The notes beneath the pieces were generated by a model. It made no database searches. It saw only the letters and a list, made by a program, of their open reading frames with translations, and was not told the origin of the DNA. Positions 29,175-54,320 of a stretch of DNA of 64,000 bases are shown here, in pieces (position 1 is the stretch's first letter; each line of letters starts with the position of its first letter). This DNA comes from Perca fluviatilis. Taxonomy: Eukaryota > Chordata > Actinopteri > Perciformes > Percidae. Location: the NCBI RefSeq assembly GCF_010015445.1, contig NC_053128.1, positions 11,762,340-11,826,339 on the forward strand, in the 5' to 3' direction. The translations under genes were made by a program, and so were the position numbers.

Positions 29175-29397
29175 TAGGCAAGGCAGCTTTATTTATATAG
29201 CACATTTCAGCAACAGGGCAATTCAAAGTGCTTTACATAAAACATGAAAGAGCAGTCATAAAACAATTAAAAACATTCAGAGTCAAGAATAAAATGTACA
29301 GTGCAGTATAAGAATTTAAAGAACTGACAGAAACATGAAAGAGCAGTTACAAAACTATTAAAAACAATTAAAAAAAACACTAAAAGACAATAATCAC
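29175..29397 (-). repeat. LINE 3'-end-like or SINE-like sequence with internal duplication
   Basis: Read on the minus strand, it contains taaagcactttgaattgcc and gctatataaataaagctgcc, typical of fish non-LTR 3' ends. Two related 34-bp stretches (acatgaaagagcagt...attaaaaaca) at 29243-29276 and 29334-29367 are a tandem-like duplication 91 bp apart. Confidence 0.55.
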
Positions 29398-29400
29398 TGT

Positions 29401-29727
29401 TATAGGTACTGTTAGGCCTAGTTAGGTACTGTTAGGCACTATTAGGCACTGTTCAGTACTGCTAGGTACTGTTAGGCCCTGCTATGCTCTGTTAGGCACT
29501 GTTAGGCAATGCTAGGTACTTTTAGGCACTGCTAGGCACTGTTAGGCACTGGTAGGCACTGTTAGGCAATGCTAGGTACTTTTAGGCACTGCTAGGCACT
29601 GTTAGGCACTGGTAGGCACTGTTAGGCAATGCTAGGTGCGGTTAGGCACTGTTAGGCACTGGTAGGTGCTGTTAGGTACTGTTAGGCACTGCTAGGTACT
29701 TTTAGGCACTGCTAGGCACTGTTAGGT
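29401..29727 (+). repeat. Decamer minisatellite, consensus GTTAGGCACT, with 60-bp higher-order units
   Basis: About 33 copies of a 10-bp unit run without change of phase. The first two bases alternate among gt, gc, gg and tt, and the last four among cact, tact and caat. A six-unit block (29521-29580) is repeated almost exactly at 29581-29640, so it has a higher-order structure. Confidence 0.95.
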
Positions 29728-30480
29728 AGAAAACAATTAATTAAAAACCCGGAAACAGTTTCTCATCCCGTTTCTTATAGTCCAGATGACTATTTTATTT
29801 TGTTAATAGTCCAAACGACTATTTAATAGTCCAGACGACTATTTCTCAGTCCAGACCAATATGACAGACATCTCAAACAATCCGGTCCATATTTCTGACA
29901 CATCTCACCCACAATGGGTCCAGATGCTTCACACAATCGCGATGTTTCGTTTCCCATGATGACAGAAGCTTTTATTTTTCAATGTAGTCATCACCACAAA
30001 GCTAGGTTATTTCTTCAGCAAACCTTCGTAAAAACCCGGTACAGCCCTGCAGACAAAAATCTCTCAATAGTCAAGAACTCGCTTAGGGTGTCACAGACTA
30101 TTTACTTATTTTATTTCTTCTGCAGTCTGTCTCTAAATAGTCAAGAGCTTCTTTAAAGTGTCACAGACTATTTCTTTTTCTTAATTTAATAGTTTCTCAG
30201 ACTATTTCTGTTCAATTGTAATTGTTTTGGTCTTCAGACCCTTTTGTTACTTATCAAACTAACTTTGTTGACAGTCCACAGCCTGTCTTTTCTGTAATCT
30301 ATTGTCACACCCGTATCAAAGAAATAATCAGAAATATGTCCGTGTCTGCTAGAGGATGTCACTCATAATCAGTTATATATTTTCCTTATCCAATGACCCC
30401 AAAAATATCAGATGCTTCACACGGTCGGGATGTTTCGTTTCCCATGATGACTTTCACTCAGGAGACCGAGGTCTGTGTTG
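29728..30480. repeat. Repeat-rich block with short direct repeats
   Basis: Three related units like tagtccagacgactattt lie at about 29778-29850. Two units like tagtcaaga...gtgtcacagactattt lie near 30069 and 30137. A 43-bp sequence at 29921-29963 recurs at 30409-30451 with three differences. It could be a degraded LTR or DNA element; the class is not clear. Confidence 0.5.
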
Positions 30481-33400
30481 AGTGGGAAACCGAAAATAAA
30501 ATGTAATTTTGAAATTCAGAGTTTTACCTATTACTTTTAAGCACCTTAGTGTGTGACACAATGACATACGTGATGTCACGTTATGTCCTGATTTTAGTAG
30601 TTTTATGTGTCTCATTTTAAGCCAATGCCTGATGTTTTACTTACCCTAAGGACTTCTGTTGCTTTAACTTATCTAGTTCAAACATGTTTACGACATGTTT
30701 CAAACTGCGGCCGTTACGTTAAATAGAACCGTCACATGAGTATGGTCACATGATTAAATCCTGCCTCGATGTGGCAGTAAATAGAACGGTCATATGTGTC
30801 ATTTTCGAGTCTTTGGAACTCGGCCTATAATGTTGTATGAGGATCTGTTGAATCAAAGAGTACACTTTGTAAGGGTGCCACTCAAGTTACACCAGTCCAA
30901 CAAGGCTCGTATCACAGGCGCGAAAGCAATCAGACATCACATTTCCGATACTGCTGTGATGTGCTGCCAGCTCTTTTATGTTGTGTATATGAAGAACTCA
31001 CATGAAGGGGTGTGGGTGAGTGACGTATATTGATGTTGAAAATCTAATGAAGTTTCCCATGCCTTTTCAAGTTTGATTCTTCTCCAGCGTGTAGGTGTCG
31101 GAGCAGGCTTGCTGCATGTGCAGCATCCACTCATGCCTGCACACAAGATAACCTTCATCTCTCCAGCTAGGCTATTCTCGGAGGTTTCATTCTGTTGTGT
31201 CTCTTATTCCTCTTTGAGCCCTTTTTTTCCTCTGCTGTGTCAAGCACATATTATTTTTAGTTAATTACCTGTCTCTGTCAACCTCCAGCATCCCACTCTG
31301 TGCCCTCGCTGCATTAGCCTGGATTCAGGTTGTCTTCGGATGCAGGGAAATATACAGCTCTAATGATTGATGACTTCTATTCTCCCACGGCTTTCACTTT
31401 AGTATTCCAGCCTCACATGTCCAAGCTGTGAAGAACATAATATAAACACTCGTTCTCAGAATAAGTCCCAAGCCATTGTCTACTGTTCAGAAAGACATCC
31501 CAAGACATATTTGAAAAGAGACGGACAAGAGGGAGACTACAGTATCATAGCTTTCCAGTACACATACTGAAGCAATATCTGTCCTACAATATAACACGCT
31601 CCATGTAACAAATGTCATACATTTGGAGGCCATTTCACGGCAAAATATAATGGTCCCTCTTATCGATTGAATTAGCAAGGTAATAAAAGCTCTGTATTGA
31701 CAAAATTGACAATGGATACGTTGGGAATTGATTGTGCTATAAAGCTAGTCAGGCTACTTAGGGACCATGAGCCCTCTCTGTATTCATCGACTGTCTCTTG
31801 AAATGTGACGAAAGATCACCGATAATGATGATCATAAAATGAAATGAGGACGAGTACAAAACCCACCTGAGCCCTGTCTGTTATGAATCACGACATGTTG
31901 CTTTACAAAATATTTGAACGTCTTTAAAAAAAAATAATAATAATACAGTAATAACATTAATTTGGGAAGACCACATTTACAAAATTGCAAATTGTTGTCA
32001 CAGTCAGGATTTGACTGTTTCTAATGCTCTATGGACAATGACACATAGTGTCAAACCAGCCTTCCATCTGCTGGGGGGCGTAAACATTATTTTGCCCTCT
32101 TAGATCAGGCATCCTAAAAATGTTAAATATTACATCATCCAATAGAGTGGAGCCAAGCTCAATTTCTACACTGGGACAGGCTGTGTAATTCCAGTTCTAG
32201 CCTCCAAAAAGAGCATTTAATTGCAGCTACATGGCAACATCTAGAATATTCACATACATTGGCAGTTTTGCCCAGATCCCCATACCAACCCAAGTTTGCC
32301 GTTTGCATTGAGGGTAATGTTGGCGCCAGGTTTTGACATGGAGGAAGAAGGAATGGAATTAAAAAAAAGAGAGATCTTTGGTTTGCCTGCATCAATTCTG
32401 ACCCCCCCTTTTTTGTTTTTTTTAAATTGGGCCCCTGGGCAGATGCACTGGTTTGGGGATACAGCCTTGGGTAAAACAGTTATTTGGTAATGCTGCAGTA
32501 CATTTTAAAACTTACTTCTCTGTAATCATGTATTTTTTGCAGTAGTCATAAGTGAATCATGGAACATCTGAGAGGGTCAGTCAGTTTACTCCTATTCTGT
32601 AGAAACAGTCACATTCCAAGATTAATATTCAACTCCATGTTCCCTCCCAACTACCTCATAATCACTTATAAAGTGAAAGACTGGTGTGCTCTACGAGCTC
32701 TAAAACGGCAAATATTCTTTGTGCGACAAAATTGATATCCTCGGACTGATCATTATTATGCATTTGAAAAAGAAAAGAATTGTTTGCAACAGACTTCTCC
32801 CATGCTGTCCAACTGTTGCACAACTTATCCAACTCCTCCATTACTGTTTGACCTTCTCAAATACGAAAAATCTGTTTTATATAATTGGGATTAGAATATT
32901 TGTTTTGGTTTTGGACTGTTGGTCGGTAAAAATGATAATGACTAATGAATATAATCGTAAGTTAGTGTATCTTAACTCTTATTGCAACCAATTTTGCATA
33001 TTCCATCCCGCGTCTGTTCTTCTTCGACCGGTCTCTAATTCATCTAATGGGTCAGTAGGTGAACCCATCAAGAGACTGCCTTTTTCATCTGCAATGTGTC
33101 TTATATTTCATTCATTCATCTTACCTGAGTGCAGCCTTTGAGATACGATGCTGACTGCTATTGTGCCACTGATTATAACCATTAACTAGCAGTCTGTCTG
33201 CGAATGGATGGGGTCACTGCCCTCAGCATTAAAACATGCACCAGGGAGTATGATTTACTGGGTGCTCTCGCCAAGTGGGAGGATGTGCTCTTTGTGACGT
33301 GAACATTTGAAATGGGCCGTATTCCAAAGTGCATCTCAATCAATGCAAATAGAAAATTGTAATCACCTCAGCCACTCTCCTTTAACTCTATTCTGATTAA

Positions 33401-34694
33401 TTGAATTGTTCACTTGTGCATGTCTGATTTGACAATGCAGCTTATCTACGATGATATAACCAAGCCCGTACATGTCTCAAGAAAGTTTCCAACCTTGACC
33501 AGTGTGCCATCTTTAGAGCGGAGAAGCATTAATTAAGTAGTTGTGTACTTGACCAATGATAATGAAATTCTGCATTCCTACATTTTTATAAAGAGATGGA
33601 CTGCCCTCAACTCAAACAGTTAAGTAGATTTTTTTTTTGTCACTCTTTTTAATCAAGGCAGGTGGAGTTTTTTTTATTTATTTTTTTATCAAATTGTCTC
33701 ATAAGGGCCGGTGCAGGGCAGTAATCAACATCTGGCTAACCAGATTTGGGTTAAGAAATTATATAACCGCTACAGTTGATGATGGTAGAGTAAGCTGCAC
33801 AGTGTGCATAGGTGCTCAGCTAAGATTAAAGTGGTGGCTGTCAATCTTCTTCCTTTCAACCGTGAATTAAATCACTTGGAGAAAAAAAAAAAAGGATAAA
33901 AATAGAGCAATTCAGGCAATTGTGACGAATACAGGACCGGTACAATAACACATACTCCCAGGGTACTGAGGACCATTATCCATGTCTCAGACTGTTTTCA
34001 GGAGGAACAATTTACGCTGTCACCTAAATTTATCAAGTCAGCTGCAAAAGAAAGTGTGGTAAAGAAAGGACACCACAAAGCAATGGGAAAATACAAGTTG
34101 AGCCAAAAGATAGGAGTTAGACAAAAGAAGAGAGAAGAGAAAACTGGGTAGGTGACCTGGAGTGATGTGGGATTTGAGGACAGAGAGAAATTGATAGTTG
34201 GAGTTGGGGAGAGCACACGCACAGTCACTCTCTCAGCTCTCTCTGACCTGAGAGGCACAGCCTGTTTGATTTAGTGCCAATCAGAGTTTTTAATGTCTGT
34301 GCAGCGCATCATAATTTATTAGGATTATCATAAACTTGTGCTGGGAGAAGGAGAGGGGGCACTTTTGCCTCCCTCTCAGAATGAATTACTTGCTGCAAGC
34401 TGGAGTGTCAATCAGGCCTGAAATGGCGACACCAGCTTTTTTTTCGCACTTTGTTTTTTTTCTCCAACCTTTCCATGCCGCCCATCAAAGCCAGGACCCA
34501 CAATAAATATTTATCCCATCATATTCCAACCTAGATGGGCCAGGCTAGGTGAAGGAGAGCTAAAGGCAGGTTTGAATTACATTCTGGACTGGAGTGTCAC
34601 TGCGAGAGTGGGTCATTTTTAGAGGGAATTATTTTCTTTGGCTTTATTAGTACAACAAAAAACTATATAGGCAATTCAAATATTCCTCCTCTAA

Positions 34695-34698
<4 letters not shown>
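30481..34698. other. Non-coding sequence, nothing recognised
   Basis: A 140-codon frame at 32719-33141 is AT-rich and has no family features. No classified repeat is obvious. Confidence 0.4.

Positions 34699-34763
<65 letters not shown>
34699..34763. repeat. (TA)n microsatellite
   Basis: Uninterrupted TA repeat of about 32 units. Confidence 0.95.
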
Positions 34764-34765
<2 letters not shown>

Positions 34766-35204
34766 AAAAAGAAACTTACAAGCTCACTGAAGAAAAAGTA
34801 ATATATTAAAGATCAATTTGAAATGGTTTCTGCTCCCTTCTGTGACAGTTGAGCTCCCAGCTTAACTTGACCACTTGGTAAATGGGACACTTGTCTCTTT
34901 GACTGTATTTGTTGAGATGGAAACAAAAGACGCTCATCTCACATCATCTGCTAAGCCTTTTCATCCCATTTTGATCACAGTGAAGAAGCAAAGTACCGCC
35001 GAAAACATCGCCTTGAATATGGTGACGAAGCATTATCGTATCCGTGCAAGACTAAGCACTCATACGATATACTATACTATACTCTTTGACATGATGGACT
35101 GATGTTGAATTAATTTACTCAGGGCAACACATAGCTGAGTGGCAAGACAAGAAACCATGAGTCATTTGTTGAAGCAGCAGTTACGTTAAAAAGTTTATAG
35201 TGGC

Positions 35205-35219
35205 AGCGCCCTCTAGTGG
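35205..35219 (-). promoter_or_regulatory. CTCF-type core motif
   Basis: The minus strand reads CCACTAGAGGGCGCT, which fits the CTCF core CCASYAGRKGGCRC at every position. It lies at the edge of a tRNA-like repeat, so the motif may have come with a transposed sequence. Occupancy is not shown. Confidence 0.5.
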
Positions 35220-35289
35220 TTATAGTAATTATGACGGCAGCAAAGCAGGAAGTAAGGTGAGGTGAAGTACAAGAGCACCAAATTCCGCG

Positions 35290-35400
35290 TAAGGCTGTAG
35301 GTTGCGGTGGTACAGTAGATGGGTTAAACCAACAGGATTTCTACCCATGAGACCAGGGTTCGTGTCCCAAAACACTTTTAAAAATAAAAGTAAATGGTGA
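35290..35400 (+). mobile_element. tRNA-like SINE-type sequence
   Basis: An A box (TGGTACAGTAG, 35308-35318) and a B box (GGTTCGTGTCC, 35357-35367) are separated by 38 bases, within the tRNA range. There is no good cloverleaf with acceptor pairing, and an A-rich segment follows. It is probably a SINE head of a family different from that at 11399. Confidence 0.45.
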
Positions 35401-35558
35401 GATTTTATTTTACAGAACAAATGGAACTACGTTACATTCTGCATTGTGTGCGTAACCGGAAGTTAAGTATTGTAACAGATGTATTACTTTAACCCAAACC
35501 ACAATCTAACCCTAACTAATCTAACTTTCTAAATCTAACTAATAGTGTTGCCTGAACC

Positions 35559-35597
<39 letters not shown>

Positions 35598-36700
35598 GTA
35601 TTGGATGCTTGTATACCTCACTTGGCACTTTTGTTTGCATTCATTCTATTAGCATGATACTAGCACTTGTTATATAGGACTTTAGACCTTGCTAAATTCC
35701 TGTCTAGTCCACTGGTTCATCCAGTTGGATATTTTTGCATGCTTTTAACCCCGTTAGATGTGTTTGTATGTCCTTAATGGACATATAAACCTGTACTTTC
35801 TCTCCCTTATTGGCTTCATCCTTTTGGTTGCTTGCATGTTTTACATGGCACTTATGTTTGCATTTTTATTTTGTACATTAATCTAGCCCTTTTAAGCTTC
35901 TTCTAGACCATTAGCTAATTATGGTTTGGGCCTCCCGCCCTATCCCATATGGTTATTTGTATGTCCTTCACCTTGCACTTATGCTTGCATATCCCAATTA
36001 TGCATTATTTCAGCACTTACCATATATCCCCCACCCCCCCCCTTTTAGAATCTTAGCATTATTATTTCTTACTATCGTTGTCTTTTCTTTATAATTAAGT
36101 TTACTCTTGATATTGTTGTCTTTTCTTTATAATTATGTTTACTCCTTCTAGTTCATAATACCAGTCCAGTTAACTTAAAACAAACACCTTGGCTCCCCTC
36201 CCATTCCCTCCCAAAATGTACCTATTCCAAACTCCAGACCCTCTTCTCTCTCCTCTGCTCTTTGATCCTAATAGATCTACTTGCCTGGGGATCGTACCCC
36301 TGTCTCCGGCCGCGTCTGGGGCGACAGAGTTGCCTCTACACAACCACCACTCCATCTACCCACGGCTCAATAGAAGCCCTTTGGACCCCATCATACCTCC
36401 ATCTACTCTCACTCTCAGACCAATGGGCCAGTGCCACTGAATTCCAACCCGTAACCACAAACTCTACCTCAACCCTAACCCTAACTAATGTTGTTGCCTA
36501 CACCTAACCAAGTAGTTTTTGTGCCTTAACGTAACCAAACTGCGACCATTTCACAAAGTTAACGTGTTTAAACCGGGATAGTTACATTCTCTGGTTTAGA
36601 TATCAGGACAGAAAACGCTCCTGTGGGTCGTATTTCCTGGCACTGCTAGGGGCGATAATTTATGAAATGCTTCTATGGGTTGTATTAGAATGTAGGAATA
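35401..36700. repeat. Composite block of degenerate fish repeats
   Basis: It contains an (ATT)n tract at 35560-35597, several ctaaccctaa stretches, and at 36495-36570 a sequence (aaccaagtagtttttgtgcc ... tttcacaaagttaacg) shared in part with 54200-54280. No gene seen. Confidence 0.45.
35560..35597 (+). repeat. (ATT)n microsatellite
   Basis: About 12 perfect ATT units. Confidence 0.95.
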
Positions 36701-36989
36701 AACAACTTAAATCGTTGAGTGGTTTGGAGGACTTGTTGGAAGACAAACAAAGAGGATGATGTAACTTGAGAAAACCGTGTTAGCATCACTAGCTTACAAT
36801 AAAAGTATTTTTGTCTATAATTGACTCATTTAAGTGTTCTTTTCTTTCAAAAAGTGAGATTATTTTGTACCTATTTCTAATCTAAATTAACTTGTTGGAA
36901 GTATTTTCCAAACTGAAGTTACATTTTTCTCAATTTGAATGCAGTGACCTTCTTCATTTGTTCTTCTTTCAAGATACATTTCTTGAAAA

Positions 36990-37224
36990 AAACTTTTTTG
37001 CACACCTCTTTTGTCGGGCAGGTGCGTAGGATATGATCAAAGGCAACAGATCAAAAATAGTAGAGAGAAAATCCCGCACACTGACCATTACGCAAGCAAT
37101 AATTTATTAGAAAAATACAACGTTTCGGTCTCAGACCTTCATGAAGGTCTGAGACCGAAACGTTGTATTTTTCTAATAAATTATTGCTTGCGTAATGGTC
37201 AGTGTGCGGGATTTTCTCTCTACT
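36990..37224. mobile_element. Penelope-like element remnant, inserted with a 19-bp direct repeat
   Basis: The insert is bounded by exact copies of AAGATACATTTCTTGAAAA (36971-36989 and 37225-37243). It contains 68 bp of unique sequence and a long palindrome. The motif GGTCTGAGACCGAAACGTTG in its arms resembles the hammerhead ribozyme region of Penelope-like retroelements. The assignment is by motif only; no reverse transcriptase is present. Confidence 0.5.
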
Positions 37225-37225
37225 A
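37058..37225. repeat. 168-bp near-perfect palindrome
   Basis: Each arm is 84 bases and the axis lies between 37141 and 37142, with no spacer. Both strands read the same from tagtagagagaaaatcccgc inward to ccttcatgaagg. It could form a cruciform. Confidence 0.97.
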
Positions 37226-37777
37226 AGATACATTTCTTGAAAAGTCTTGAATTATTTCTCTTGGAAATGAGTATTTTGTAATGTTTGCAGTGCACAGTCC
37301 AACCTGAGTAGGAAGTGTCATGAGCACTGCATCACAAAGTAAAGGCCATGCCCCAACTACACAACATTTCACCCTATTGCAAATAATCATTAACCAAATG
37401 TGGCTTGCAGTAAATTCCATGCGCACAGGCAAAAGAATGAGGTTATGTCTGTCTTTTTCAAGGTGTTTACTGTAATTTACAGAATTTACAGCGTAGCTGT
37501 AAACCTCACAGTGGCCTGCATTGATAGGGAAAACAGACATTCCAATGAATGAATGAAAAATCCGTGGAACAATAGATGGGCTGGCTTTTGGGAGTTGGTT
37601 TGGGGCCTGTACTGGCATGAAGCTCAGTGGGAGTATGAGAGGCAGGCAGACTGGAAGGCTAATTAATCCAGCCTTCCTTAATTAGTCTCCCTCCCATGCA
37701 CGATGCACTCGCCAATCTTCTGATGCTCCCTTTCTCTCCTCTGCTCTTCCTGTATGCTCTCTCTTCTTTTCCTCCAT

Positions 37778-38306
37778 CTATATTTTTCCGTCTCGTTCTC
37801 TCCTGCTCGGTCTTGTTTTGCCATCTTTCAGGGCTTGACCGAACAGTGACAATATGTTCCGAGGTGATAAACAAGCACATGCTGCTGCAGAGGGCAGCTC
37901 AGGCAAAGCTACGGTTGTCTGTGCCGTTGCCTGTGTTGCCACTAGAGGACCAGACAAAAGCCCAGCTGTAGGCGGCAGAGATTGCCTGCACCATGTTGTC
38001 TTTAGAGATATACGGTGGGTCTTGCAATGCAGGTGGTCACGTTGCGTCACGATGGCGCGATGCCTCCAGCGCTGCACGTCTTGCGTGCAGATCACGCCAG
38101 TAATCTGCAAACACTGGCACAGGAAAACATTTGATGCATCCCCCCAGCGTGGCGGGACAACAAGCCACGGCAGTACCAGGGCCATGGCTGCGGTGCTCAA
38201 AGATGGTGACTTTAATGATGCTGCGTGGTGCCGTCGTGGCCCAGCCCACTCATTCTGTGCCCAAAATAATGAGGCAGTTATTCCACTTGTGGCCATGACC
38301 ATTTAA
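37778..38306. other. GC-rich block, open on both strands
   Basis: A frame of 174 codons on the minus strand (37778-38302) overlaps one of 150 codons on the plus strand (37854-38306). The block has more CpG than its surroundings. Neither product shows a domain, signal peptide or repeat that I recognise. It may be an unclassified repeat, a regulatory element or a lineage-specific transcript. Confidence 0.35.

Positions 38307-53378
<15,072 letters not shown>

Positions 53379-53451
<73 letters not shown>
53379..53451 (+). repeat. (GATA)n microsatellite
   Basis: About 18 perfect GATA units. Confidence 0.97.
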
Positions 53452-54169
53452 GATGCTCTGATTAACGGTATGAAAGCAGTTGCCATATAAAAATACTTTG
53501 GTGTTTCTCCACAGCTCTGGCTCAGGCCTGGGAAATGACAAGCTGTCCACATCTCACTGTAATTTAGAGACCTTACCCCAGAGTGCAGGTCTGACTTATA
53601 ACATTTCTCTCTACCCACCTTCCTCCTTTCTTGCTCTTTCCTCCTCTCTCCACCCATCTTCCACCCTCTTCATCTTTCTTATTTTTTTTTCCCAAGGTCA
53701 TTTTGTTTTACCCTCTTAATACAATTTCATTAAAGGGCTTGCAACGTGGATCTTTCATACTTATAGCCATCATTCCTACTGGTTGGAATAGCATTGTACT
53801 TACAAATTTGCCAAAACAGAGCTAACTGGGTAAGAAACAGAAGTGGTCAGAAGATGATGCATGGAAATGCATCCCTGTCTCCTACAAAATTACTTTACAA
53901 CGAAACTGCATTCACAATGACATTTTGAGGGAAACCTATTTTGTGCTGGAGTATGTTTGTCTTTGATGTATCACAAATAGGTTTCTAATCAAACTCCATG
54001 TAGGGAGGAGATTGGGATGGATGGATGGGTAAAACAGGTAGGACTTTCACCTGTATGTGTCCCGTATGCAACCATAAGTCAACGTTGACGTGTTAACATA
54101 GCTTACTTAACCTACATTCCATAGGTAATGTACTTAATTGAACTCTCATACGTAAAATAAATTACGCAA

Positions 54170-54320
54170 CACACATATTTTAACCTGAACCATGATCGTT
54201 TTCTAAATCTAACCAAGTAGTTTGTTTTCAATTCACAATGTTAACCACATGTTTAAAACGGTGACCTTTTCACAACGTGTGCCTGTCACTGGAAAATCCC
54301 TCAAACGTAATTGAGAATGC
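54170..54320 (+). repeat. Degenerate dispersed repeat related to 36495-36570
   Basis: It shares taaccaagtagttt, gttaaccac-type and cttttcacaa segments in the same order as 36495-36570. Unclassified. Confidence 0.45.

Noticed and set aside
29401..29727. TTAGGC motif as nematode-type telomere repeat
   Set aside because: The period is ten bases, not six; TTAGGC is just part of the decamer.
29401..29727. Regular repeats as a CRISPR array
   Set aside because: Units are contiguous with no spacers, and the sequence is a vertebrate genome.
32719..33141. 140-codon plus-strand frame
   Set aside because: AT-rich, no signal peptide or domain, no splice context, and no sign of selection that can be judged here.
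36460..36490. ctaaccctaaccctaact as an interstitial telomere
   Set aside because: Only two units, and within a degenerate fish repeat with many similar ctaacc words.
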